A DNA stretch of 64,000 nucleotides, from NCBI GenBank assembly GCA_942492205.1, contig CALODT010000001.1:1860001-1924000 (forward strand), given 5' to 3'. Below the pieces are notes generated by a model. That model had not been told where the DNA came from and ran no database searches. It saw only the letters and a program-made list of their open reading frames with translations. The position numbers were made by a program, and so were the translations under genes. Every line of letters starts with the position of its first letter. Within the stretch, counting starts at the first letter, position 1. This document shows positions 28,572 to 38,099 of the stretch, piece by piece. Source of the stretch: UBA1847 sp942492205. GTDB lineage: Bacteria > Pseudomonadota > Gammaproteobacteria > Steroidobacterales > Woeseiaceae.

Positions 28572-31444
28572 TTTGTTTTCCGTTTGGTTTTCTGAGGCTT
28601 GACGACTTTGCTCGCCTCGCTCTTGATATCGAGTGCAGCTTCAACCAGTGCCTGCTGCTGCTGTAAGTGTATCTTGAAAATACCGGATGCCGGTGCCGCT
28701 GCCCCTGGCCGTCCCGCATAGTAAAGCTGTTGATGCTTCTGCAGTGGCTCCTGCAGGCGGTGCTTGATCTGGTACCAGGCGCCCTGGTTAAGTGGCTCTT
28801 CCTGGCACCAGACGATTTCTTCGACGCCGCTATATTGCTCGAGCAGTTCTGCATACTGGTCGATCGGAAACGGGTACAGCTGTTCGATGCGAATCAACGC
28901 GATGTCTTTGATGCCGTGCGCCTCGCGTGCTTCCAGCAAGTCAAAGTAAACCTTGCCGCTGCAAAACACGACGCGTCGCGTCTTCTGCGGCGCGATCGCC
29001 TCGATCTCCGGGATGATCAGCTCGAAACAGCCGCTTGACAATTCCGCCAGCGGGGAGACTGACATCTTGTGTCGCAACAGGCTCTTCGGTGTCAACACGA
29101 TAAGCGGCTTGCGGAAAGGCCGAACCTGCTGACGACGCAGCAGGTGAAACATCTGCGCCGGTGTCGAGGGCACGCAGACCTGGATATTGTGCTCCGCACA
29201 AAGCTGCAGGAAGCGCTCCAGTCGCGCCGACGAATGCTCCGGACCCTGGCCTTCGTAACCGTGCGGCAGGAACATCGTCAATCCGCAAAGGCGTCCCCAC
29301 TTCGCCTCACCTGAACTAATGAACTGGTCGATTACCACCTGCGCACCGTTGACGAAATCGCCGAACTGCCCCTCCCATATGACAAGCGTGTTGGGCTCCG
29401 TGCTCGCATAACCATATTCGAAACCGAGTACCGCCTCTTCCGACAGCAGTGAATCGATGACACGAAATGCGTTGGGCCGATCGACGAGCTCTGCCAGCGG
29501 AACGTACTCGCGATTGTTGACCTGGTTGTGCAGCACCGCGTGCCGGTGGAAGAAGGTGCCACGGCCGCTGTCCTGGCCGACCAGGCGCACGTTGTGACCT
29601 TCTACCAGCAGAGATGCATACGCCATCGTCTCGGCGAATCCCCAATCCATGTCCATCTCGCCATGCGCCATCTTGACACGGTCATCCATGATGCGCTGCA
29701 CACGGCCGTGCGGCTTCACGTCTGGCGGAATCGAGCTGATCGCATCGCCAAGGTACGCCACGGTCTTCGGACTCACGGTCGTATCGACAGTGTCGTCCCA
29801 TTCCGCATTCAGGTATGGGCCCCAGTCAACGGTGTACGCGTCGCCGATCATGCCCAGCGAGGACTTTGGCACAGGCTCACCGCGATCCAGTCGATCTCGG
29901 TAATTGTCCTGCAGTTCGGTCGCTTTCGTCGCTGTTATGACCTGCCGCTCGAGCAGTTTATTGGCGTATAACTCGCGCGTCGTTTTGTGCTCGCGAATCC
30001 TGCCGTACATGATTGGCTGAGTTGCGGCGGGCTCGTCCGCCTCGTTGTGGCCATGACGCCGATAACAGACAAGGTCCACCACAACATCCTTGTTGAATCG
30101 CTGCCTGTACTTCAGCGCGAGCCTGGCGGCGAGCAGGACGGCTTCCGGATCGTCACCGTTGACGTGGAACACAGGCGCCTCGATCATTTTCGCCACGTCA
30201 CTGCAGTAATCCGTCGAGCGTGCGTCCGAAGGCCGGCTGGTCGTGAATCCGATCTGGTTGTTAATCACGATGTGCAGGGTGCCGCCGGTACGAAAGCCAT
30301 TGGTCTGTGACATCTGGAATGTCTCGGTTACGACGCCCTGGCCGGCAAACGCGGCGTCGCCGTGAATCAGTATCGGCAAGACTTCCTGGCGGTCATCGTC
30401 GCCGCGTCGCTGCTGACGAGCACGCACCGAGCCTTCAACCACCGGGTTAACGATTTCAAGGTGCGACGGGTTGAATGCCAGCGCAATATGCAGGTTGCCG
30501 CCCGGCGTCTTCATGTCCGCCGAGAATCCCTTGTGGTACTTGACGTCACCGGAGCCCTTGAGCTCCTCCGGATCGTACTTGCCTTCGAATTCCTCAAACA
30601 GCTCTTCGGGGGACTTGCCGAGAATATTCACGAGAACGTTGATTCGGCCCCGATGTGCCATGCCAATGACGATTTCACGAATGCCGGCGGCGCCGCCTTG
30701 CTGGATCACGTCATCGACCAGCGGGATCAGGCTTTCTCCACCCTCGAGTGAGAAGCGCTTCTGGCCGACGTAACGCGTATGCAGGTAGCGCTCGATGCCC
30801 TCCGCTGCGGTCAGTTGCTCCAGCACCCAGACACGTTCTTCGTCGTTCAGCGGGTCGGCGGCCATCATGTGTTCGAAGCGTTTCCGGAGCCACAATCGCT
30901 CCCGCGCGCGCGACATATGCGCCACTTCAATACCGATCTTGCCGCAATAGATCTGTTTCAACTGCGACAGGATGTCCCGCAGCTTCATGCGCTCATTGCC
31001 GCGGCCCGCAAGCCCGCCGGTAAAGAACTCCGTATCCATGTCGTCTTCGGTAAGGCCGAGATAGTCGAGTTTCAGAACGCCAGGCACCTGGCGGTTCATC
31101 AGTCCCAGCGGATCGATGTCCGCGATCTGGTGGCCGCGCAGGCTGTATACCTGGATCAGCCTCGAGACCGCCGCCTGCTTCTCTGCAGATACGGCCCTGC
31201 CGCCCTGGGTCGTCGTGCTGCGCGTCTGCTTGCGCCCCTGTCGCGCTTCGGCGAGCAGCTCGTCTCGAATCGCAGAGTGAATCACCTCGGCATCAGGATC
31301 TCCCAGCGCCTCGAAATAGGCACGCCAGCCGTCCTGCACGGATTCAGGGTCTGCGAGGTACTGCTCGTACAGACGCTCGACGGCGCTCGCGTTGCCGCCA
31401 AACAGCGGTGTTGACGCGAGCTGTTCCTTCAGGGAATTACTCAT
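28568..31444 (-). CDS. sucA: 2-oxoglutarate dehydrogenase E1
   Basis: Thiamine-diphosphate-dependent decarboxylating subunit, 958 residues. N-terminal FGGNASAVERLYEQYLADPESV is the E2-binding region; the core has GMAHRGRINVLVNILGKSP, HGDAAFAGQGVVTETFQMS (ThDP site), VVDLVCYRRHGHNEADEP and the C-terminal transketolase half with LPHGYEGQGPEHSSARLERFLQL. Length matches the family. First gene of the sucAB-lpd operon; succinate dehydrogenase and sucCD are not adjacent. Confidence 0.98.
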   Translation of the reverse strand: MSNSLKEQLASTPLFGGNASAVERLYEQYLADPESVQDGWRAYFEALGDPDAEVIHSAIRDELLAEARQGRKQTRSTTTQGGRAVSAEKQAAVSRLIQVYSLRGHQIADIDPLGLMNRQVPGVLKLDYLGLTEDDMDTEFFTGGLAGRGNERMKLRDILSQLKQIYCGKIGIEVAHMSRARERLWLRKRFEHMMAADPLNDEERVWVLEQLTAAEGIERYLHTRYVGQKRFSLEGGESLIPLVDDVIQQGGAAGIREIVIGMAHRGRINVLVNILGKSPEELFEEFEGKYDPEELKGSGDVKYHKGFSADMKTPGGNLHIALAFNPSHLEIVNPVVEGSVRARQQRRGDDDRQEVLPILIHGDAAFAGQGVVTETFQMSQTNGFRTGGTLHIVINNQIGFTTSRPSDARSTDYCSDVAKMIEAPVFHVNGDDPEAVLLAARLALKYRQRFNKDVVVDLVCYRRHGHNEADEPAATQPIMYGRIREHKTTRELYANKLLERQVITATKATELQDNYRDRLDRGEPVPKSSLGMIGDAYTVDWGPYLNAEWDDTVDTTVSPKTVAYLGDAISSIPPDVKPHGRVQRIMDDRVKMAHGEMDMDWGFAETMAYASLLVEGHNVRLVGQDSGRGTFFHRHAVLHNQVNNREYVPLAELVDRPNAFRVIDSLLSEEAVLGFEYGYASTEPNTLVIWEGQFGDFVNGAQVVIDQFISSGEAKWGRLCGLTMFLPHGYEGQGPEHSSARLERFLQLCAEHNIQVCVPSTPAQMFHLLRRQQVRPFRKPLIVLTPKSLLRHKMSVSPLAELSSGCFELIIPEIEAIAPQKTRRVVFCSGKVYFDLLEAREAHGIKDIALIRIEQLYPFPIDQYAELLEQYSGVEEIVWCQEEPLNQGAWYQIKHRLQEPLQKHQQLYYAGRPGAAAPASGIFKIHLQQQQALVEAALDIKSEASKVVKPQKTKRKTK

Positions 31445-31564
31445 ATTTTCAACTACTTATGAAACATACCGGCGCGGGAATCTGCGGGCTTGATTTGGGC
31501 TGGCTACGGAGGCTCGGTAGTTTAGCCCAAGCACACCGCGGAGGGAACGAAATTCCGGTGCGGG

Positions 31565-32026
31565 CTACATCAGCTTCAGAAGGCTGACCACTTCGTAACA
31601 GACCAGGCAGGCGTAGGCGCTGAAGAACACGGTCAGGAACAAGCCGGTCCTGAAACGATTCAGAAAATGCGCTTTGGCGACGAACACCAGCACGAAGATG
31701 CCGAGCGCTGTCAGCAACAACTTCAGCGAGATGAAGAACTCCGTCCCCTGGTTCATTGCCGCCTGCATGATCGGGTTGGCCTCGATCATGCCTTTGTTGA
31801 GTAATTCCAGCGTCAGGAAGGCATCGGCACAGGAGAGCAGCATGGTGCCGACCGACAGGAAGAACAGCCAGGGATGATGCCAGTCGAGGAAGATCACCTC
31901 GTTGTCGATCTCCCGACGATGGCAGCGCCGACGGGAAAGCGTGAAGCCATACAGAACAGTGCGCCAGCCGAACTGTCGGCGGTCTACACTGTTGCGCTCA
32001 CTGATGGTCGCCGCAACGCTCTCCAT
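31565..32026 (-). CDS. DUF5658-type small integral membrane protein
   Basis: 153 residues: a basic N-terminus (about 1-45, with RRRCHRRE) and three hydrophobic helices (about 52-72, 95-115, 122-148). The motif SCADAFLTLELLNKGMIEANPIM resembles the DUF5658 family, whose function is unknown. It stands alone between sucA and alkB, and the annotated start (ATG 32026) cannot be confirmed from a ribosome-binding site. Membership is judged from memory of the family pattern. Confidence 0.7.
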   Translation of the reverse strand: MESVAATISERNSVDRRQFGWRTVLYGFTLSRRRCHRREIDNEVIFLDWHHPWLFFLSVGTMLLSCADAFLTLELLNKGMIEANPIMQAAMNQGTEFFISLKLLLTALGIFVLVFVAKAHFLNRFRTGLFLTVFFSAYACLVCYEVVSLLKLM

Positions 32027-32244
32027 TCCCCCTGCACTCTCCAGTCAAGTTTGCCCCTGTTTATGTAATGCTGAGGCGTGACCAAAATATAGGGCAATTC
32101 ACGGCAAAACTCTGTATCAATTTCCGACACCCGAAAAAAACCGGATATCCGCACCGGCAGCCATGAATTATGTTCAATCGATCGACAGCAGCCGGGTGCT
32201 CGCGCATTGGCTTGACAGCGATTCAGGGCCATAATCGAGCGAGC

Positions 32245-32270
32245 CGATCGATCGGTCGATCGGTCGATCG
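32245..32270. repeat. 8-bp tandem repeat (CGGTCGAT) in the alkB leader
   Basis: CGATCGAT-CGGTCGAT-CGGTCGAT-CGGG immediately precedes alkB. Each unit contains the GATC/TCGA palindromic core, so the tract is both a tandem repeat and self-complementary. It ends 6 bases before the first possible ATG (32277) and 21 bases before the preferred ATG (32292). Confidence 0.7.
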
Positions 32271-32291
32271 GGCGCCATGGCGGAGCAGCAC

Positions 32292-33515
32292 ATGAAAGGC
32301 TATACCGGGGTACTGGCAAACGGCGAAGCCGTCTACTACATGGACCGAAAGCGCTGGATGTGGCTGCTGTCCGTCGCTTACCCGCTGCAGCCGTTCATCG
32401 CCATCTGGCTGCATCACAGGACGGGCAGTGAACTGTGGTTCCTGGTGATGCTGTTGAGTAACTACGTCGTCCTGCCACTGCTGGACTGGGTCATCGGACA
32501 AGACACCAACAATCCCCCGGAAGAAATCGTCATACAGCTGGATCGGGATCCCTACTATCGTCGCCTGACCTACCTGGTCGTGCCGCTGCATTTCGTAACG
32601 CTGTTCGGCAGTGCCGGGTATGCGCTAACGCAGCCTCTGAGCTGGTGGGCGTTTGCACTGCTGGCGATCCTTGCGGGACTGACAGCCGGTCTCGCGATAA
32701 ACACCGCGCACGAACTCGGTCACAAGAACTCGAAGTTCGAGAAGCTCCTTGCAAGAGCCGCGCTCGCGGTTGCGGGCTACGGCCACTTTTGTGTGGAGCA
32801 CAATCGGGGCCATCACAAGCACGTATCGACGCCGCAAGACCCGGCCAGTTCACGGATGGGCGAGAGTATCTACAGATTTGCCGCTCGCGAGATTCCCGGT
32901 GCCTTCCGGCGCGCGTGGCAGTTCGAAAAGGAACGCCTGGCACAGCGCCACAAGCCACTCTGGCATTTCAGCAATCCAATTCTTCAATCCTATGCCCTGA
33001 CCGCCGCCATTGGCCTGGTCCTGATCGTGCTGTTTGGCTGGCGAGCGCTGCCGTTTCTGCTGATTCATAACCTGTTCGCCTACTGGCAACTGACCAGCGC
33101 CAACTACGTCGAGCACTATGGATTGCTGCGCGACAAAGACGGCAGTGGGCGGTACGAGCGTTGCCAGCCCCATCACTCCTGGAACAGCAATCACATTCTC
33201 AGCAACCTCGTGCTATTCCATCTCGAGCGCCATTCCGATCACCACACCCATCCGCTCAGGCGTTATCAGTCGCTGCGGCACTACGAGAATTTGCCAACGC
33301 TTCCCAACGGCTATTTCGGCATGTATGTGCTTGCCTACATTCCTAGTCTGTGGTTTCGCGTCATGGACAAGCGGCTGATGGCACTCCCCCACGTCCAGGG
33401 AGACCCGGACAGGGTCAATGTCGACCCCCGCGCCCGCTCGTCCATCTGCCGCACCTGGGGCCAGCCGGCAGCAGGCGAAGTGCCGACGACCGCTACGCCG
33501 ACGCAGCGGTCCTGA
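32292..33515 (+). CDS. alkB: Alkane 1-monooxygenase (AlkB)
   Basis: Integral-membrane di-iron hydroxylase that converts medium-chain n-alkanes to 1-alkanols using rubredoxin. Six hydrophobic segments and the diagnostic histidine boxes are present: HELGHK (about 140), EHNRGHHKHVSTPQDPASS (about 169), NYVEHYGL (about 272) and LERHSDHHTHP (about 311). The product is 407 residues. The ATG at 32292 is preferred because GGAG lies six bases upstream; an in-frame ATG at 32277 has no ribosome-binding site. No rubredoxin, rubredoxin reductase or alkS-like regulator is nearby, so those are presumably encoded elsewhere. Suggests growth on alkanes. Confidence 0.96.
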   Translation: MKGYTGVLANGEAVYYMDRKRWMWLLSVAYPLQPFIAIWLHHRTGSELWFLVMLLSNYVVLPLLDWVIGQDTNNPPEEIVIQLDRDPYYRRLTYLVVPLHFVTLFGSAGYALTQPLSWWAFALLAILAGLTAGLAINTAHELGHKNSKFEKLLARAALAVAGYGHFCVEHNRGHHKHVSTPQDPASSRMGESIYRFAAREIPGAFRRAWQFEKERLAQRHKPLWHFSNPILQSYALTAAIGLVLIVLFGWRALPFLLIHNLFAYWQLTSANYVEHYGLLRDKDGSGRYERCQPHHSWNSNHILSNLVLFHLERHSDHHTHPLRRYQSLRHYENLPTLPNGYFGMYVLAYIPSLWFRVMDKRLMALPHVQGDPDRVNVDPRARSSICRTWGQPAAGEVPTTATPTQRS

Positions 33516-33696
33516 GTGCTTCCGACGGCTTCACGACCGGCCTCGCACCGATCGACAGGCGCGGATGCACTGACCCGACCCGGCTCTATTTGACATAAGA
33601 TGCTCGTATTGACCGGGCTGTGATATGTCGCACAGTCATGGCCGTGACGCGCGTATACGCTATTGAGCCAATATCGCGATCTGACCGGACAATCTC

Positions 33697-34368
33697 ATGA
33701 AGAGCCCCATTCTCAAGTCGACAGTGCTGTTGATCGCACTGCTCACCTGTAACTCCGCATCGGCTGATTTCGGTGTCGGACTCAAGGCCGGCACGCTGGG
33801 CCTCGGTCTGGAAGGTCGCTACAGCCCGCTGCCGTGGCTTGACGTACGCATGGGCGTGAACAGCTTCGAGTACGACGACAATGGTTCGCAAGCCGGCATC
33901 AACTATGACGCGACGTTCTCGCTCGATACCATCTACGCGACCGGCAACTTCCGCTTTCCGCTAAGTCCGTTTCGGGTGACCGCCGGTGTCGTGTCGAACG
34001 GCAATGAGTTCAGCATGATCAGTCAGGATACGGGCGGCCTGAGCTTCGACATTGGCAACGATACCTTCAGCGCCGCCGACGTCGGAAATCTGCAAAGCGT
34101 TACCTCGTTTGGCAGCACCGCGCCTTACGTGGGTGTTGGCTACGATTTCGAGATCTTCGGCAAGGTCGGCCTGAATCTCGACTTTGGCGTTCTCTGGCAG
34201 GGCGAGCCGGAGGTCACACTGGAAGCAACCGGGCTAGCCAGCGCACCGCCGGCCATTCAGGCCGCGCTGTCTGCAGAACTCGAGAACGAGCGCCTGGAGC
34301 TTGAAGATGAAATGAGCGACTTCAAGGCGTGGCCAGTCGTGAGCCTCGGGTTCGTCTACAACTTCTAG
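33697..34368 (+). CDS. Small outer-membrane beta-barrel protein, function unknown
   Basis: 223 residues with a signal peptide (ends NSASA) and alternating hydrophobic strands (GVGLKAGTLGLGLEGRY, LDVRMGVNSFEY, LDTIYATGNFRFPL, APYVGVGYDFEIFGKVGLNLDFGVL), ending with aromatic F (SLGFVYNF), the usual signal for the Bam complex. An acidic helical segment (about 185-210) precedes the last strand. It resembles the generic OmpW/OmpA-like beta-barrel group, but no precise family is recognised. Downstream of alkB by 181 bases in the same direction; a link with hydrocarbon uptake is only a guess. Confidence 0.75.
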   Translation: MKSPILKSTVLLIALLTCNSASADFGVGLKAGTLGLGLEGRYSPLPWLDVRMGVNSFEYDDNGSQAGINYDATFSLDTIYATGNFRFPLSPFRVTAGVVSNGNEFSMISQDTGGLSFDIGNDTFSAADVGNLQSVTSFGSTAPYVGVGYDFEIFGKVGLNLDFGVLWQGEPEVTLEATGLASAPPAIQAALSAELENERLELEDEMSDFKAWPVVSLGFVYNF

Positions 34369-34435
34369 CAACGCGCTTTGTACCGACTGCCTGTGATCGG
34401 CGGCCCGGGCGGCGAGTGTCTTGCCGCCTTTCTCA

Positions 34436-35632
34436 TCAAGGGCTCGTTTTGGCCGCTGCTCTGTCGAGCAAGGGGTCCTTCCGCACCACGAACAAAGCGA
34501 TAGCTATCGCCGCCAGGATCGGTATCGGCAACAGCATTAAGGTTGTCCAGCCGAAGAAATACATGACCGTGCCAGCCAGCAGCGACGCGGTCGCAGACGT
34601 TCCGAAGACCAGGAATTCGTTGACGGCCTGCGCTCGAAATCGTTCTGCCATCGAGTACGTGTAGGTCAGCAACGTCGTGCCACCCACGTAGAGAAAATTC
34701 CACCCGATGCCAAGCAGCATCAACGCCCACCAGTAGTGCAGGAACGTGTGCCCTTGCAGGCCGATGATCGACGTCGCCAGCAGTCCAATCGTGCCAACGA
34801 ACATGAGGCGAGTTGCGCCAAACCTCTCGATGAGGAACCCCGCGGCCAGCGAAGGCACATACATGCCCAGAACATGAACACGAATAACAGCGGCCGTCTC
34901 TTCGAGTGAATAGCCGTCGTTGATATGCATACTCAACGGCGTTGCCGTCATGATTAACGTCATCAAACCGTAGCCAACCGTACCGCCAAGGACCGCTACC
35001 ACGAAGACCGGTTGACGAACGATCTCGCCGAGTGCGCGCTCGGTATGCAGAGGCTGGTGTCCCGTGTGGTCCTCTGCGCCGCCGAGCCCGAGAAACAGCA
35101 GGAATTGCACGACGAACAGGCCACACAGCACCAGCATCGTCCCAGCGTGCGGAATACTTGCCAGCCAGCCCTGCCCCTCGGTCGCGAGCAACGGCCCGAG
35201 GAACGCGCCACCGATGGACCCCAGCAACACGAACGAAACCGCGCGCGGCACATATCGCGGGGCGACGCTTTCAGCAGCCGCATAGCGATACTGCTGCGTG
35301 AATGCCATGTTGATGCCGAACAACATGGTCGATGTCACGAACAAGGCGAAGCTCGATTGCTTCAGCGCGAGTACCGCAACGAGGACGGCTGTTGCAGCAC
35401 TCAGCGACGCCAAAGCGAATCCCGCCCGACGACCTATCTTGCGCATCAACATCGTCGCCGGAATAGTCGTCGCCGCAACAGCAACAACCATCATCGAGAG
35501 CGGTAACGTCGCGAAAGCCTTGTTGCTTGCCAGCGTGGAGCCGATAATACCGCCGAGCGTTACCATGACGATCGACCCGGTCGTCGAGATCAGCTGGCAG
35601 GTGACGAGTAGACTCAGATTGCGCGCGTGCAT
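34436..35632 (-). CDS. Major facilitator superfamily transporter
   Basis: 398 residues, about twelve transmembrane helices in two halves. The inter-helix 2-3 region reads LMRKIGRRAGFALAS (MFS motif A-like, G-x-x-x-D/R-R-x-G-R-R), and the central loop (about 198-215) is hydrophilic. The substrate is not evident; it looks like the drug/organic-solute exporter type. Divergent from arfB. Full length. Confidence 0.88.
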   Translation of the reverse strand: MHARNLSLLVTCQLISTTGSIVMVTLGGIIGSTLASNKAFATLPLSMMVVAVAATTIPATMLMRKIGRRAGFALASLSAATAVLVAVLALKQSSFALFVTSTMLFGINMAFTQQYRYAAAESVAPRYVPRAVSFVLLGSIGGAFLGPLLATEGQGWLASIPHAGTMLVLCGLFVVQFLLFLGLGGAEDHTGHQPLHTERALGEIVRQPVFVVAVLGGTVGYGLMTLIMTATPLSMHINDGYSLEETAAVIRVHVLGMYVPSLAAGFLIERFGATRLMFVGTIGLLATSIIGLQGHTFLHYWWALMLLGIGWNFLYVGGTTLLTYTYSMAERFRAQAVNEFLVFGTSATASLLAGTVMYFFGWTTLMLLPIPILAAIAIALFVVRKDPLLDRAAAKTSP

Positions 35633-35721
35633 TGCCAGGATCGATGACAGAGGAAGGGCGCATTCTCACACAATCGCGCTCGCAATGCCGCGGCCGACAG
35701 ACCCGAATACCGGGAGATCGA

Positions 35722-36147
35722 ATGGAAGGTCTAAAAATATCCGATCAACTCTTTATCCCGATGTCGGAAATCGAAATGAGCGCCGTGCGTGCACAGGGCG
35801 CCGGCGGCCAGAACGTCAACAAGGTCGCAACGGCGATACACCTGCGATTCGATATCCGCGCGAGCACGGCACTGGACGCGACACTGAAAGAACGACTGCT
35901 GTCCCGTCGCGACAGCCGTATCAGTTCAGACGGCGTCCTGGTGATCAAGGCGCAGCAATCTCGCAGCCAGGAAAGGAACCGGCAGGATGCCCAGCAACGC
36001 CTGGTGGAACTGCTCAAGGAGAACCTTCAGCAACCGAAGAAGCGCGTTCCCACGCGCCCGGGCAGGAAGGCCCGGGAGAAGCGCATGGAGAACAAAAGCC
36101 GTCGCAGCGCGATCAAGAAGACACGAGGGAAGATCAGCGAAGACTAG
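35722..36147 (+). CDS. arfB: Alternative ribosome-rescue factor ArfB (peptidyl-tRNA hydrolase YaeJ)
   Basis: Codon-independent release factor that frees ribosomes stalled at mRNA ends. 141 residues: the catalytic GGQ loop in RAQGAGGQNVNKVATAIHLRFDI (about 28-50), a domain typical of class-I release factors, and a lysine/arginine-rich C-terminal tail (KKRVPTRPGRKAREKR...SRRSAIKKTRGK) that enters the empty mRNA channel. The frame continues upstream to 35632, but the ATG at 35722 has GGGAG five bases ahead and gives the family start. The stop shares a CTAG with the convergent neighbour. Confidence 0.95.
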   Translation: MEGLKISDQLFIPMSEIEMSAVRAQGAGGQNVNKVATAIHLRFDIRASTALDATLKERLLSRRDSRISSDGVLVIKAQQSRSQERNRQDAQQRLVELLKENLQQPKKRVPTRPGRKAREKRMENKSRRSAIKKTRGKISED

Positions 36148-38018
36148 TCCCGCGCACAGGTCGCCTTGCGGCCGTCGAACGTGCAGCCGGCCGCCTGCCA
36201 GTACCTGACGACGCCGAGGCGCTCCAGCAACGGCAGGAACTCCGGGTGATCCCGCAATGGCTGCAGTTGCGGAGCGAACAAGAGGTCCATCTGGAACCAC
36301 TCGCCGGGCTCTTCCAGCTTTCGAGCAACCGCCATCGCGCCGTCGATGTCGCCGAGCATCACCCGGCCGGTCACCACGACTTCGGGACTCACTTCTTTCC
36401 TGGCGTATACGCGTTGCAACGCTGTCAGCGCGGCCTCCGTTAATGATGGGTTGCTGAACGCCGCGAATAGCGGCCTGACCCACTCGTTATTTCCCGATCC
36501 CGCCAGTACACCCCTGTTGGCGACAGCTTCCGCCTCCTCGAGGCGGCCGTCCTCGATGAGCAGCAACGCGAAAGCAAGCATATGGATCAGGCTCCTGCCA
36601 CCCAGCCTGTTGGCACGCTCGAAATACTCATGCGCTTTTTGCGAATTGCCAAGCCAGGTGTAAACAATGGCCACGCGGCTGTTGAAAACGCCGTTGGCTG
36701 GATCGATCGACACAGCCTTGAGCGCCTGCTCGAGGGCATCGTCCAGCCGCCCTACACTGTTCAGCATGCGCGAATACCAGTTGAACACAATTGGATTCTC
36801 GAGCGGTGCCGACGCCGCGCGGAGATAGGCGGCTTCGGACTCGGCCCACTTCTTTTGCTGATGAAAGGAGCTGCCGTATATCGCTTCGGCCGCCATAGCG
36901 ATACTGGCGTCAACCGACACACCCTTCTCCACCGCCTGGATGGCCGCTTGATTCGTCTCCTCCACCGGCAGACCGCGATAGTAATGCAGCAGCGCATAAG
37001 CCGTCGCCAGCGACAAATAAGACGGACCGAAGTTTTCGTCCAGGCGGATGGACTCCTGAAACAGTTGGATGGCCGTTTCGAGATTATCGTCCTCACCGCG
37101 ATGATCGAGTGCATAGATACCGCGGATGTAGCGACTGTATGCCTCTGCATTCGGCGCGTAGGGACGCGCAGCAGCGGTGGTCCCGCTGTCGGTCAGGTCC
37201 TCGCGCACCGCGCTCGCCAGTTCCTCCTGCAGTGCAAAAATTGCAGCGATATTGCCATTCACCTCACCGGAACCGATCGTAACGCTATCGCTGCCCCGGG
37301 AGACCAGGTAGGTGACTTTGAGCGTGGAATCCTGAAGCTGCACGGCACCGGAGACGACGGCGTCGACATCCAGCAGCCTGGCAATTCGCGACGGTTCCTC
37401 GTCGTAGCTGACGCGCGTCGTCTTGATCGATAGTTCCGGGATCTCTGACAGCTGTCTGGCCAGCACATTCCTGATGCCGTCCACAATGTACTCATTTGCG
37501 GGGTCGCCGCTCAGATTCTCGATCGGCAGCACCGCGATCGAACGGATTTCAGCGTCTGCTCCCCAGGGTCGCCACGTCAGCAGAATGCTCGCAAGAAAGC
37601 CCAGCGCCATGACCACGGCAACCATGCGCCAAAGTTGCAGCCTGGCGCCGGAAACGGGAGGCGATTCTGTCGGCTCGGAACGCTGCTGCAGTTCAACCGG
37701 TTTCATGAGTCGGTAGCCGCGGCGCTGCAGGGTCTCTACATACTGGTAAGGTCTTGCCCTGTCATCGAGGTGTCCGCGCAGCTGCGACAAACAGCGATTG
37801 ATCGGCTCATCGGAAGTCGGTCGCCCGTCCCACACCTCGTTGACGAGATCATCGCGCGTGACCAGTTCACCGTCGCGAACGGCGAGCGCCAGCAGTACCG
37901 CAAAAACCTTGGGCTCCGGACGCTCCTCCTGGCTGCCGCGGCACAACACGCCTCGACCCGGAAAGACTTCCCAGTCGCCAAGTGTGAATCCCTTGAGGAG
38001 ATCTTCTTTCGCCGGCAT
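36144..38018 (-). CDS. CadC-like membrane-bound regulator: winged helix, TM helix, TPR sensor
   Basis: 624 residues. N-terminal OmpR-type winged-helix DNA-binding domain (about 8-105, VTRDDLVNEVWDGRPTSDEPINRCLSQLRGHL and GYRLMKPV), one transmembrane helix (about 130-150), then a periplasmic part with a TolB-N-like domain (SIAVLPIENLSGDPANEYIVDGIRNVLARQL) and tetratricopeptide repeats to the end. This one-component architecture, without a receiver domain, senses envelope or periplasmic signals; target and ligand unknown. The N-terminal segment up to 36150 shares its stop codon with arfB on the other strand. Confidence 0.88.
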   Translation of the reverse strand: MPAKEDLLKGFTLGDWEVFPGRGVLCRGSQEERPEPKVFAVLLALAVRDGELVTRDDLVNEVWDGRPTSDEPINRCLSQLRGHLDDRARPYQYVETLQRRGYRLMKPVELQQRSEPTESPPVSGARLQLWRMVAVVMALGFLASILLTWRPWGADAEIRSIAVLPIENLSGDPANEYIVDGIRNVLARQLSEIPELSIKTTRVSYDEEPSRIARLLDVDAVVSGAVQLQDSTLKVTYLVSRGSDSVTIGSGEVNGNIAAIFALQEELASAVREDLTDSGTTAAARPYAPNAEAYSRYIRGIYALDHRGEDDNLETAIQLFQESIRLDENFGPSYLSLATAYALLHYYRGLPVEETNQAAIQAVEKGVSVDASIAMAAEAIYGSSFHQQKKWAESEAAYLRAASAPLENPIVFNWYSRMLNSVGRLDDALEQALKAVSIDPANGVFNSRVAIVYTWLGNSQKAHEYFERANRLGGRSLIHMLAFALLLIEDGRLEEAEAVANRGVLAGSGNNEWVRPLFAAFSNPSLTEAALTALQRVYARKEVSPEVVVTGRVMLGDIDGAMAVARKLEEPGEWFQMDLLFAPQLQPLRDHPEFLPLLERLGVVRYWQAAGCTFDGRKATCARD

Positions 38019-38099
38019 GACGACGCCACTATATCGACATTGCTAGTGCCAAAATAGCGAAATCGGCGGCTGCCGAACCGGGGCCAGCCCGGTTTCCAG

